Shown here one piece after another: positions 50,249 through 57,939 of a stretch of DNA of 64,000 nt; position 1 is the first letter of the stretch, and each line of letters opens with the position of its first letter. Below the pieces are notes generated by a model. That model ran no database searches. It was not told where the DNA came from and saw nothing but the letters and a program-made list of their open reading frames with translations. This stretch comes from Ruegeria sp. AD91A (GTDB lineage: Bacteria; Pseudomonadota; Alphaproteobacteria; Rhodobacterales; Rhodobacteraceae). Location: NCBI RefSeq assembly GCF_003443535.1, contig NZ_CP031946.1, positions 3,227,001-3,291,000 of the forward strand, given 5' to 3'. The position numbers and the translations under genes were made by a program.

Positions 50249-50899
50249 TTAGATACGCAGGAAGGGCTGGAACAGGCGCGGCATCAGCTTGTTGAACTTC
50301 AACGGTGCATCCGTAACCGCCAGACAAATGCAATCTTCCGAAATGTCCGCCAAAGGTGTGTGTTCCAAATCCTCGTCTGCGATCTCGACGTCGCCACGGG
50401 CGAAGTGATCCACTTCGTCTGAGAAAGCGCCCTGAAGCACCATCGTCAGTTCCATTCCATGATGCCCGTGATCAGGAACGGCAGCACCGGCTGGAATGAG
50501 CAGCAAGCGGGCCGTCGCATCCTTTGTCGTCGGCAGGATGGCTTGCTTTACGCCCATGCCGACGGGTCTCCAGCGGATATCAGAGACAGTCCCGCCGACA
50601 TAGTCCTGCAAGGGCACCGGCAACACTGGGCAATTCGGACGCACAGGTTTCGCCGCTGGTGCGCCTTTGGCGATTAATGCCATTGTCGCGGCCAGAGATG
50701 TATCACTCATGGCGATGGATTCTGCCTGTTCCTCCAGAACATGCCCACCTACGGCGTCATAACTTCCGGCCCGCGCGCGGCAATGGTCGCACAGAGACAG
50801 ATGCGTCGCGACCATCAGGTCGAAGGCTTCGGGCAGACTTCCTGCGGCATATGCCATCAACAGGTCATCTGTCAGGTGATGTTTGATCGACTTACTCAT
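50249..50899 (-). CDS. chrR: ChrR-type zinc anti-sigma factor
   Basis: A 216-residue cytosolic anti-sigma factor. Residues about 1-90 form the zinc anti-sigma domain (KHHLTDDLLMAYAAGSLPEA, then ATHLSLCDHCRARAG) with the His-X3-Cys-X2-Cys ligands. Residues about 90-190 are a cupin (IPAGAAVPDHGHHGMELTMV, LQGAFSDEVDHFARGDVEIA) with the metal-binding histidines. In Rhodobacter sphaeroides ChrR holds RpoE until singlet oxygen triggers its breakdown. It follows rpoE after 10 bases. Start by the ATG at 50899; an ATG at 50908 is also in frame. Confidence 0.9.
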   Translation of the reverse strand: MSKSIKHHLTDDLLMAYAAGSLPEAFDLMVATHLSLCDHCRARAGSYDAVGGHVLEEQAESIAMSDTSLAATMALIAKGAPAAKPVRPNCPVLPVPLQDYVGGTVSDIRWRPVGMGVKQAILPTTKDATARLLLIPAGAAVPDHGHHGMELTMVLQGAFSDEVDHFARGDVEIADEDLEHTPLADISEDCICLAVTDAPLKFNKLMPRLFQPFLRI

Positions 50900-50909
50900 G
50901 TTACCCATC

Positions 50910-51467
50910 TCAGTTCATCGCATGGCGCAAGCGGTCCAGCGCCAGCCTAATTCGTGATTTGATCGTTCCCAGCGGCAAGCCGGTCTGTGACGCGATTTCC
51001 CGATGGCTCAGATCACCGAAATACGCCTTTTCGATCAGTTCTCTCTGCGCGTCCGGCAACGCCGTCAAAGCGGTGCGCAGCTGCGCGGTTTCCTGTTGCA
51101 GCGCGATGACATCGTCCTGCTCAGGCTCGGCCTCGGGACCCCACCACAGATCTTCGGGTTCGGGACGGCGTTGCTTGCGCAGAACGTCAATGCGCTTGTT
51201 CCGAGCGATCGTGAACACCCAGGTGGCCACCGTTGCCCGCGTCGGGTCGAACAGATGGGACTTGCGCCATAAGGTCGCCATCACCTCTTGGGCGCACTCT
51301 TCCGCCATCGCGGCGTCTGACCCTGACTTCATCAGGAACGCCTTGATGCGCGGCGCGAAATGCTGGAACAGCTCGGCAAATGCCGCCTGATCCTGCTCGT
51401 CGCGGATGCGCCTGACGTGATCCACCCATTCGGTTCTCGTCTCGCGCCTGCCGTTGGTTCCGTTCAC
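50910..51467 (-). CDS. rpoE: ECF sigma factor RpoE (ChrR-controlled, ECF11 type)
   Basis: A 185-residue sigma factor. Region 2 is AFAELFQHFAPRIKAFLMKS, MAEECAQEVMATLWRKSHLF with WVFTIARNKRIDVLRKQ. Region 4 is ALPDAQRELIEKAYFGDLSH and IASQTGLPLGTIKSRIRLAL. With ChrR it should control the singlet oxygen response. The frame extends to an ATG at 51566, but I prefer the GTG at 51467. AAGGGTGG precedes the GTG, the resulting N-terminus matches the R. sphaeroides length, and a TGATCC promoter would start transcription at about 51564, leaving no leader for the longer form. The start remains a judgment. Confidence 0.85.
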   Translation of the reverse strand: MNGTNGRRETRTEWVDHVRRIRDEQDQAAFAELFQHFAPRIKAFLMKSGSDAAMAEECAQEVMATLWRKSHLFDPTRATVATWVFTIARNKRIDVLRKQRRPEPEDLWWGPEAEPEQDDVIALQQETAQLRTALTALPDAQRELIEKAYFGDLSHREIASQTGLPLGTIKSRIRLALDRLRHAMN

Positions 51468-51570
51468 CCGTCCACCCTTGATGCGTTTCTTTTCGCGCCG
51501 AGGCTGAAGGGCGGCCGGTTGAGCCGCAGGTTCGTCCAAGGTCACGGTATCGATCTCGGTAAACATAACC

Positions 51571-51600
51571 TCAATACGGCGCGTTCCCCAAGCCGGATCA
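51571..51600 (-). promoter_or_regulatory. Candidate sigma-E promoter of rpoE-chrR
   Basis: On the minus strand TGATCC (51600-51595), an 18-base spacer and TATTGA (51576-51571). TGATCC is the known -35 of R. sphaeroides RpoE promoters; the -10 is less exact. Confidence 0.55.
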
Positions 51601-51616
51601 CTTTATGGGGACATTA

Positions 51617-51646
51617 TGATCCAATTTGTGCAATTTTCCGTATCAA
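51617..51646 (+). promoter_or_regulatory. Candidate sigma-E promoter of the DUF1365 gene
   Basis: TGATCC (51617-51622), an 18-base spacer and TATCAA (51641-51646): the same layout as the divergent rpoE-side element, 17 bases away. Confidence 0.55.
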
Positions 51647-51712
51647 GGTTATCAGCATCTGAAGAGATTCAGTGCAGTTAAATGTGTTTACGAGAAGGCC
51701 GGAATACAGCGG

Positions 51713-52486
51713 ATGACGCAGGAAATAGACCATATCGCGGGCCACACCTACCACGGGCGCAAGGGCGCGATCGAAAACGCGTTTCGTTACTCGGTCGACT
51801 ACATTCTGCTGGATCCCGAAGCAGCACAGAACACGCCCTTGCTGTTTTCGGTTGATCGCGCGAATGTCACGAACTGGCGCACCAGAGATCATGGAGGAGA
51901 GTCAGGTCGGGGCGAAGGCGCGCTTTGGCTGCGTGCGCGTTTTGAAGAGATGTCGGTACAACAACCGGCGCGCTTCGAGTTGCTGACCCAACCCCGCGTT
52001 TTTGGGCACGTCTTTAATCCCGTCAGTTTTTGGTTCTGTTTTGACGACAGTGACCATCTTTATGCGGTGGTCGCCGAAGTCACCAATACTTATGGCACCC
52101 GCCATAGCTACCTGTGTCACAAACCTGATTTCTCGGCCATCGAACCGACTGACAGGGTGGTGGCGGACAAGCTGATGCATGTCTCACCGTTTCAGAAGAT
52201 CGAAGGCAGTTATACGTTCCGCTTTGACTATCGCCCGGATCGGGTCGGCGTCTGGATCGACTATGGCCGCGCTGGTGGTGGGCTGATCGCGACGCTGTCC
52301 GGACCGCGGCAGCCCCTGACCAACCGGGTGATCCTGTGGTCCTTGCTGCGGCGACCATTTGGCGCCCGGAGAACCTTTGCACTGATCGTCTGGCAGGCTT
52401 TCAGGCTGTGGTTGAAAAAAGCAACCTTTCGCCCGTTTCGCAGGCAACCGGTACCGGACCAGCCGGTTTCACGGGCGCGGCACTAG
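51713..52486 (+). CDS. DUF1365 protein, likely RpoE regulon member
   Basis: A 257-residue protein of the DUF1365 (COG3496) family: HTYHGRKGAIENAFRYSVDY, QPRVFGHVFNPVSFWFCFDD, AVVAEVTNTYGTRHSYLCHK, MHVSPFQKIEGSYTFRFDYR. In R. sphaeroides a member of this family belongs to the RpoE-ChrR operon set that includes a cyclopropane/furan fatty acid synthase; here the other genes of that set are absent from the window. A TGATCC element lies 91 bases upstream. The ATG at 51713 is chosen; upstream starts add no conserved sequence. Role probably in membrane lipid change, by inference. Confidence 0.85.
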   Translation: MTQEIDHIAGHTYHGRKGAIENAFRYSVDYILLDPEAAQNTPLLFSVDRANVTNWRTRDHGGESGRGEGALWLRARFEEMSVQQPARFELLTQPRVFGHVFNPVSFWFCFDDSDHLYAVVAEVTNTYGTRHSYLCHKPDFSAIEPTDRVVADKLMHVSPFQKIEGSYTFRFDYRPDRVGVWIDYGRAGGGLIATLSGPRQPLTNRVILWSLLRRPFGARRTFALIVWQAFRLWLKKATFRPFRRQPVPDQPVSRARH

Positions 52487-52572
52487 GGCCGTTGTTTGCG
52501 TAAGATCAAAGACTCGGGTGGTGTTCGGTGATTGTGATGGCATGACAACCGCGAACACGAGGAACATGATCC

Positions 52573-52890
52573 ATGTTGGAAATATCGGCAAGAAAGGTCG
52601 CTCAGATAGCCATGATGGGGCGCGAGCTAAACCGGGCAGAAGGTGAAATGCGCGCCTTTATCGAACGTATGAGCGAAGACGAGCAAGCCGAACTGGTTGC
52701 CATCATGTGGATCGGCCGCGAGAGTTTTTTCGCCGAAGATCTGGCCGAAGCGATTGCCACTGCCAAGGCCGAGGCCTCAACCCCCTGCGCCGACTACCTG
52801 ATCGGTACTCCGCACATGTCCGATCATCTTGAGAATGGTTTGGATGCGCTGGGGATATCGGCCGAGGACGTCGAAAATGATCTGATGTAG
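52573..52890 (+). CDS. DUF3775 protein
   Basis: A 105-residue cytosolic protein (MLEISARKVAQIAMMGREL, MSEDEQAELVAIMWIGRESF, SDHLENGLDALGISAEDVEN) of the DUF3775 type. It is all-helical and acidic, with no motif for a known activity. AGGAACATGATCC precedes the ATG. Its neighbours do not suggest a role. Confidence 0.7.
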   Translation: MLEISARKVAQIAMMGRELNRAEGEMRAFIERMSEDEQAELVAIMWIGRESFFAEDLAEAIATAKAEASTPCADYLIGTPHMSDHLENGLDALGISAEDVENDLM

Positions 52891-53043
52891 ACGGGACCCA
52901 AGGTCATGAAGCAATCTAAACCGATAGTTCGCCCCTAGACCAAGCCACCGGCGTTCAAGAAATGGCATATGCTCTCAAATTGAGTTAGTTTACAACCTAC
53001 GAACAGGGTGGGTTTTGGATTTAGGGGCAGGAACTTGCGACGT

Positions 53044-54111
53044 ATGACACGGCTTTTCGGGTTCTTTGTCTCGATTTTTTTGGGGACTACGAGCGTCCGA
53101 CCTGTGGAGGCATGCAGCATCTGTCTAACTTTGCCGGAGTTTACGCTTGCTGACCGCATACTATCGGCGAACGTAGTTATTCTGGCACGGCCAGCGTTTG
53201 ATAACGCTTTTAAGTATCAGCCGGTTACCATTATCAAAGGAACTCAAGGAAAGCTTTCGTCGTTACCAGATATTCCCTTTCTCATTGATAGCGCAACACG
53301 CGCGGCATTTCGATCGGATACTGAGGCCCGCGTTTTGCTGATATACGGCACCGACGACATCGATGCCGCCGGTCGCGGGTTTTCGCGGAGCTGGAAAAAG
53401 GTTTTTCGGATTACTCCGGAACGGGCTCGGTTTTTGGACGCACTTCAGACCAACGGGCAAAACTGGATTCTGGGTGAAACGAAAGACATCGAACGAGTGA
53501 CTTTCTTTGGCAGCTTTCTCACACATTCCGACCGGATATTGCGTGATACGGCGATGGTCGAGATCAGTCGTGCACCATACGAGTTAGTTCGTGCCGCTGG
53601 ACTGGCTGTACCAACGGAGCAGCTGTTACAGGAAGTTCAGACATTACAGCGGTTCAACTATGCGCCGGTATCGATCAGGCTACTCGGGTTACAATCGGAC
53701 GCAACTGCGGTTTCTATTGTTCGGGCGCGATACAAGGCGCGGCTACAGAACGGTGGGGTGCATCTGGAGGAGTGGGCACTCGCAGGAATTGAAGCGGACA
53801 GTTCAGAAGCCCTTGCCAGGATCGAGGCAGCTCTTACTCAAGCGACTTTGTCATTTGACGAAAAAAGCAGCTTGATCCGAGCCCTGTCTGATGCGGGCAC
53901 GTCGATGCCCGAACATCGTGCTAAAATATTGGAGATCTATGGCCGCGTATTAGATCGTGATACTTCACTGGCTGCGCAAACCGCCATTGCGGTTCGGTAT
54001 TGGGACTTTTCTCCTTTGCAACACAGGTTCGATGCTCTCCTTTCCGCTGGGAACATCGATCCGGCGACGCGTTTTGCCATTCAGACAGTCTTGCCCACCG
54101 AAAGCAGGTAA
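53044..54111 (+). CDS. Unrecognised exported protein with helical repeats
   Basis: A 355-residue protein that I do not recognise. It has a signal peptide (MTRLFGFFVSIFLGTTSVRPVEA) cut just before CSICLTLPEFTLADRILSAN. A cysteine pair at the mature end could be a metal or disulfide site. A beta-like domain follows (VVILARPAFDNAFKYQPVTI), then from about residue 150 a run of helix pairs (VRAAGLAVPTEQLLQEVQTL, ALARIEAALTQATLSFDEKS, LIRALSDAGTSMPEHRAKIL) suggesting HEAT-like repeats. Codon use is less GC-rich than the flanks (many A/T third positions), which suggests transfer. Starts at 53044 (used) or a GTG at 53008. Confidence 0.6.
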   Translation: MTRLFGFFVSIFLGTTSVRPVEACSICLTLPEFTLADRILSANVVILARPAFDNAFKYQPVTIIKGTQGKLSSLPDIPFLIDSATRAAFRSDTEARVLLIYGTDDIDAAGRGFSRSWKKVFRITPERARFLDALQTNGQNWILGETKDIERVTFFGSFLTHSDRILRDTAMVEISRAPYELVRAAGLAVPTEQLLQEVQTLQRFNYAPVSIRLLGLQSDATAVSIVRARYKARLQNGGVHLEEWALAGIEADSSEALARIEAALTQATLSFDEKSSLIRALSDAGTSMPEHRAKILEIYGRVLDRDTSLAAQTAIAVRYWDFSPLQHRFDALLSAGNIDPATRFAIQTVLPTESR

Positions 54112-54192
54112 AGTCGGGTCCGGCACTAGCGCAGGATCTTTAAACGCACGTTAATATTTTGGAATGGCGTCCTTAACGAATGCCTCCTTTAT

Positions 54193-54219
54193 TTGATGTC
54201 AGGAAGACAATGACATCAA
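54193..54219. promoter_or_regulatory. Perfect inverted repeat before the DUF1127-like pair
   Basis: TTGATGTCA, a 9-base spacer and TGACATCAA sit just upstream of the AGGAGGAGAAAG ribosome site of the first gene. It could be a repressor operator or a 5' UTR hairpin. Confidence 0.5.
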
Positions 54220-54237
54220 GTTCAGGAGGAGAAAGAC

Positions 54238-54465
54238 ATGTCACATACACAAACGTTCGCAGGCCGGGGTGGCCTGCTTGACGGTCTGTTTTCAAACTAT
54301 GCGGATGCAAAGGTTGAGCATTTCCGCCGCCGGATTTTCTCGAAAACCGTGCGGGATCTGGAAAAGCTTGATGACCTGCAACTGGCCGATATCGGCGTCC
54401 AGCGGGATCAGATCAAACAATGCGCATATGAGAGTGTTTATAACAACAAGCCTTACCGGCAGTGA
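54238..54465 (+). CDS. DUF1127-like small protein 1
   Basis: A 75-residue basic protein. Its core (RRRIFSKTVRDLEKLDDLQL, ADIGVQRDQIKQCAYES) is the L-x-D-x-x-L-xDIGxxRxxI pattern of DUF1127/YjiS-like proteins. In alphaproteobacteria such proteins are linked to stress small RNAs and RNA turnover, and some bind RNA. A very strong ribosome site (AGGAGGAGAAAG) precedes the ATG. It is followed after 59 bases by a related gene. Confidence 0.78.
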   Translation: MSHTQTFAGRGGLLDGLFSNYADAKVEHFRRRIFSKTVRDLEKLDDLQLADIGVQRDQIKQCAYESVYNNKPYRQ

Positions 54466-54524
54466 TGAAGCACTCAGCGTGACCTGAAACCAATTCCCGT
54501 GATCCTGTTAGTGAGGTTACCAGT

Positions 54525-54728
54525 ATGTTCGACGTCATACCGCCCACCAATCAATCGGCTCCGGCTGCCAGCGCGCTTTTGCTGTTCGATCGTGCAATGC
54601 GAATCCGTTCGATCAGCCCTGATATTGTCCGCGCAGCGCAGCATCTGAATGCAATGACCGATCATCAATTGTCAGAGCTCGGAATCAACCGCAGTGATAT
54701 CGAAGATACTATCCAGCGGTATATCTAA
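54525..54728 (+). CDS. DUF1127-like small protein 2
   Basis: A 67-residue protein with a similar C-terminal core (LNAMTDHQLSELGINRSDIE, DTIQRYI) but a different, less basic N-terminus (MFDVIPPTNQSAPAASALLL). It is probably a diverged partner of the preceding gene. It ends just before a strong shared terminator. Confidence 0.72.
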   Translation: MFDVIPPTNQSAPAASALLLFDRAMRIRSISPDIVRAAQHLNAMTDHQLSELGINRSDIEDTIQRYI

Positions 54729-54781
54729 AGGTCGGGTGAGAGAAACCCGAATGAGTACAACATGCATAAAGAAGAACAATG

Positions 54782-54815
54782 AAAGCCATTCCAGACTGTC
54801 TGGAATGGCTTTTTT
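54782..54815 (+). terminator. Terminator after the DUF1127-like pair
   Basis: AAAGCCATTCCAGA-CTG-TCTGGAATGGCTTT is a perfect 14-bp stem followed by TTT. It stands between this pair and the convergent saccharopine operon. Confidence 0.92.
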
Positions 54816-54819
54816 GCAT

Positions 54820-55962
54820 TCAGGCCGTGTGATCGACGATTTGCAGATGCTGGGCCAGCCTGTTGATTTCGCTCATCCACCCCTGCACCAGCTTGGGATC
54901 ACTGGGGGCCGCGTGAACTCCGGCCGGGATGGCGCGGTTCAATACGGCCTCGACGGCAAGTGAGACCGGAATGGACACCAGACGCGCCATCGCCGTCCCA
55001 CGCTCATCCCCCCAGGCGTCCATGACATAGGTCTTGTGCCAGACGGGGATACCGTTTTTCTCGGCCTTCAATCCCACGCACAGTACAACGCGATCAGGCT
55101 CGCCTTCGTCATAGGCGTTTTCCTCCCAGAACTGGTCCGACATCTCTTTCAGACGCGCATCTCCTTCGGGACCAGACAGGGTTTCGATCTCGGTGAACAC
55201 ATCCGACCACGCGTCGGCCCAGCCGTTCAAGCGCAGGGTGCCGCGGACGAATTCCTTGACTGGCCAGTGATCCTCGAAATGGTATTGCGCCATGAAGGGG
55301 ATCGAGTCGCGGTTCGGATAGACTTCGAAGCTTTCCGGCGCTGGCAGCGGGGCAATGTAGCTGCTGATTGCATCCCACGGGCGGGTTACGTCCAGCGGCG
55401 CGTAATCGCGGATCGACTTCGACGGCGACCGCAGTGCTTTCAGCACGCCCAGCGGCGACCAGCTGAACTTGTATCGGAACGGGTTCGGATGTTTGGGAAT
55501 GCCACCGCAATATGAGATGAAGCTCAGGTGGTTTTTCGGATCGAATGCATCAGAACCGCGGTAGTCGTCGATCAGCGCATGCGCCATCAGGTGATCGATG
55601 CCCGGGTCCAGACCGACCTCGTTGACCAGTGCGACACCGGCCTCGCGCGCCTTGTCATCCAGCGCGCGCATCTCGGGCGCGATATACGAGGACGAGACGA
55701 AATTGGCTCCTTTCGAAATCGCCAGTTCTGCCAGCGGCACGTGCCAGTCGCCCGGCAGCATCGAGACGATCACATCGCCCTTCTCCAATACAGCGCCGAG
55801 CGCGTCGGTGTCGAAGGCGCGGATGTCGTCGGTCAGGTCTCCGACCTCGACCTTGGCCTTTTCGATGGTCCGGTTCCAGACGGCGACCTTATGGCCGCCT
55901 TCGATCAGGCGGCGCAGGCCGGGAATGGCCGAGAGGCCGGTGCCACACCAATGAATGGTCAT
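54820..55962 (-). CDS. Saccharopine dehydrogenase-like (glutamate-forming side)
   Basis: A 380-residue NAD(P)-binding enzyme. The N-terminus IHWCGTGLSAIPGLRRLIEG is a Rossmann loop, followed by VIVSMLPGDWHVPLAELAIS, NEVGLDPGIDHLMAHALIDD and the middle ISYCGGIPKHPNPFRYKFSW, all typical of saccharopine dehydrogenase. It should convert saccharopine to glutamate and aminoadipate semialdehyde. Together with the lysine-side enzyme two genes upstream, it makes a two-step lysine degradation route. It is the last gene of a minus-strand operon. Confidence 0.85.
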   Translation of the reverse strand: MTIHWCGTGLSAIPGLRRLIEGGHKVAVWNRTIEKAKVEVGDLTDDIRAFDTDALGAVLEKGDVIVSMLPGDWHVPLAELAISKGANFVSSSYIAPEMRALDDKAREAGVALVNEVGLDPGIDHLMAHALIDDYRGSDAFDPKNHLSFISYCGGIPKHPNPFRYKFSWSPLGVLKALRSPSKSIRDYAPLDVTRPWDAISSYIAPLPAPESFEVYPNRDSIPFMAQYHFEDHWPVKEFVRGTLRLNGWADAWSDVFTEIETLSGPEGDARLKEMSDQFWEENAYDEGEPDRVVLCVGLKAEKNGIPVWHKTYVMDAWGDERGTAMARLVSIPVSLAVEAVLNRAIPAGVHAAPSDPKLVQGWMSEINRLAQHLQIVDHTA

Positions 55963-55984
55963 TAGAAAACTCCTCTAAGGCTGT

Positions 55985-56233
55985 TCAGCCGAACTTCAAT
56001 TTCGCGGTCACAATCGCACCGACAAGAAGGATCGATATCACATTGCCGAGGATCAGCGGCCACGCCGAGATCATCAACCCATAGATCAGCCACAAAGTCA
56101 GGGTGGTCAGAATCAACAGGTTTGCGGGCAGAGACAAATCCTTGGTCTCGCGGCTGCGCCAGGTTTTCAGGGTCTGCGGCAACCAGCAGATGGTACCCAG
56201 AACCGCAGCCGCCCCTCCGATCAGATGTTCCAT
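55985..56233 (-). CDS. SemiSWEET-like small transporter
   Basis: An 82-residue membrane protein with three helices. The first contains the PQ motif (AAVLGTICWLPQTLKTWRSR), followed by ETKDLSLPANLLILTTLTLW. This is the SemiSWEET layout: such proteins form dimers that let sugars or other small molecules pass. It sits between the two saccharopine dehydrogenase genes, 12 bases from the upstream gene and 22 from the downstream one. It may therefore move lysine or a breakdown product, which is not known for the family. A strong assignment of fold, weak on substrate. Confidence 0.82.
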   Translation of the reverse strand: MEHLIGGAAAVLGTICWLPQTLKTWRSRETKDLSLPANLLILTTLTLWLIYGLMISAWPLILGNVISILLVGAIVTAKLKFG

Positions 56234-56245
56234 GCTTGCGCTCGC

Positions 56246-57292
56246 CTAAACATGTTTGTTGAACTCGTCCCGCGCGCGACCCCAGACACCCTTTTCCAGA
56301 TCGGTCAGGGTCAGCAGGGACGGCAGAAGCTGCGTGGCATAGTCTTCCGAGCTTTCAACCGGCAGCATAGACGGAAGGTTGTCGATTGCCATCACGTCCA
56401 TCACCGGGTCAGTGGCCACGCGAAGGGCGGGTGCTTCCCATGTGGTGGCGCGGTCATAGACGGGCACCGGGTTGTAGTCGCTGTCCGGGTCGCAGGCCAC
56501 GTCGCCGATGGCTGTCAGGTTGCGGCGGGCTGTCAGAGCCTCGCGCGGGACAAAGACCGGAGTGCCGGGCCGCGCGAAAACGCAGTTCAGGAACAGATCA
56601 TGGTCAAGGATTTCTGGGAAAGGTCCACCGCTGGCCGTCTCGGCCATGTCCCATTTGGTGACCGCGACGCCCATCGCCTCACACAGGTCTGCGGCACCGG
56701 TGCCCACACGGCCCAAAGCTCCGATGACGATGGCGCGCGGGCGCGTTGCACCGGTGGCGTCAAGCTCATCCCGAAGTTCCGCGTTCAGCGCATCCTTGCC
56801 AGCGTACACGCCAACGGGCGGGCATATCCCGCCTCGTTGCTGCGCCGCCCAGGTCTTGAGCGTCACGGCAGCACCCGCATAACCGGCCCAATACCCGAAT
56901 GCAGCAACCCGGCGACCACCCTCATCCACGAGGTATTCCAGATCATAAAGCGTGCCGCCACCAGCCTTGAACCGCTCCAGTAGCTTGCGGCCCGAATGCT
57001 GGCCTTTGTAGGCGTGGCCGAACATGATGTGGCGGTGGGGCAGGGGTGTACCGTCTTCGGGCAGCTCCTTTAGGCCGAAGATAATCGCGTCCAGCGGGGC
57101 ATCGGGCCAGGAATTCTCGGGCGCGATCTCGCAGCCAGCGTCCTTGTAGCCGTCCAGTGGGATGGCGCGGGCATGGCTTTCCTCGACCGTCACGCGGATG
57201 CCAGCCGCGATCAGCGCGGCGGCACCTTCCGGTGTCAGCCCAACCCGTTCTTCGTTCGGGCGCTGTTCTGCCCGGACCCAGAGATGTGTCAT
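56246..57292 (-). CDS. Saccharopine dehydrogenase (lysine-forming side)
   Basis: A 348-residue enzyme related to yeast Lys1: THLWVRAEQRPNEERVGLTP, GLKELPEDGTPLPHRHIMFG, HAYKGQHSGRKLLERFKAGG, TLYDLEYLVDEGGRRVAAFG, and the nucleotide loop AIVIGALGRVGTGAADLCEA. It joins lysine and 2-oxoglutarate to make saccharopine, or the reverse. In bacteria without fungal lysine synthesis it is likely the degradative lysine-ketoglutarate reductase. It begins 14 bases after the GST stop. Confidence 0.88.
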   Translation of the reverse strand: MTHLWVRAEQRPNEERVGLTPEGAAALIAAGIRVTVEESHARAIPLDGYKDAGCEIAPENSWPDAPLDAIIFGLKELPEDGTPLPHRHIMFGHAYKGQHSGRKLLERFKAGGGTLYDLEYLVDEGGRRVAAFGYWAGYAGAAVTLKTWAAQQRGGICPPVGVYAGKDALNAELRDELDATGATRPRAIVIGALGRVGTGAADLCEAMGVAVTKWDMAETASGGPFPEILDHDLFLNCVFARPGTPVFVPREALTARRNLTAIGDVACDPDSDYNPVPVYDRATTWEAPALRVATDPVMDVMAIDNLPSMLPVESSEDYATQLLPSLLTLTDLEKGVWGRARDEFNKHV

Positions 57293-57306
57293 CTTACTTC
57301 CTTTTG

Positions 57307-57921
57307 TCAGAGCATTCCGGCGGCACGCACCGCCTGAACCGAGGGACGTGCCTCCATCGCCTCACGGAAGGCGACGATTTTGGAAAAGGCCGAAACATCG
57401 ACTCCGTCGCCTTCAAGCCAGCTGCACACCACGAACAGGTAAGCATCGGCCAGCGAGAACGCCTCGCCCAGCACAAATGGTCCACGCAGCCCGCTCAACG
57501 AGATGTAAGTGCAGGATTCGGTCATCGTTTGCGCGACCTTGTCTTTCATGTCCTTCCAGCTGGATTTCTTGTCGGCCCAGCGGTGCCCGCGCAACTTGTG
57601 CGCATGATTCACATGCATGGTCGAGGCAAGGTAGAACATCACTACGCGCATCCGCGCGGCCATCACCGGATCGGGAGGCACCAGCCCTGCTTCGGGGGCC
57701 TTGGCGGCAACAAACTCCAGCAAAGCCCCGGTTTCGGTCAGGATGCCTCCATCAACGACCAGCGCAGGAACGCGGCCCTTGGGATTGATCTGTTTGTAGG
57801 CCGGTTTCGTCTGCTCGCCCCCGGCGAAGTCGAGCTTGATTGCTTCGTATTCCAGTCCGGCCTCTTCCAGGGCAATCGCAACAGCGACCGAGATGGTACG
57901 GGGTGCATAGTAGAGCTGCAT
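57307..57921 (-). CDS. Glutathione S-transferase family protein
   Basis: A 204-residue GST: thioredoxin-like N-domain (MQLYYAPRTISVAVAIALEE, NPKGRVPALVVDGGILTETG) with the conserved cis-proline of RVPALV and the glutathione carboxylate contact ETGAL, then an all-helical C-domain (FVLGEAFSLADAYLFVVCSW). Substrate unknown. It lies in the saccharopine operon, between the histidine phosphatase and the lysine-side enzyme, and might handle the semialdehyde or a by-product; this is speculation. Confidence 0.88.
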   Translation of the reverse strand: MQLYYAPRTISVAVAIALEEAGLEYEAIKLDFAGGEQTKPAYKQINPKGRVPALVVDGGILTETGALLEFVAAKAPEAGLVPPDPVMAARMRVVMFYLASTMHVNHAHKLRGHRWADKKSSWKDMKDKVAQTMTESCTYISLSGLRGPFVLGEAFSLADAYLFVVCSWLEGDGVDVSAFSKIVAFREAMEARPSVQAVRAAGML

Positions 57922-57939
57922 CAGGCGTCTCCGGTCTGG

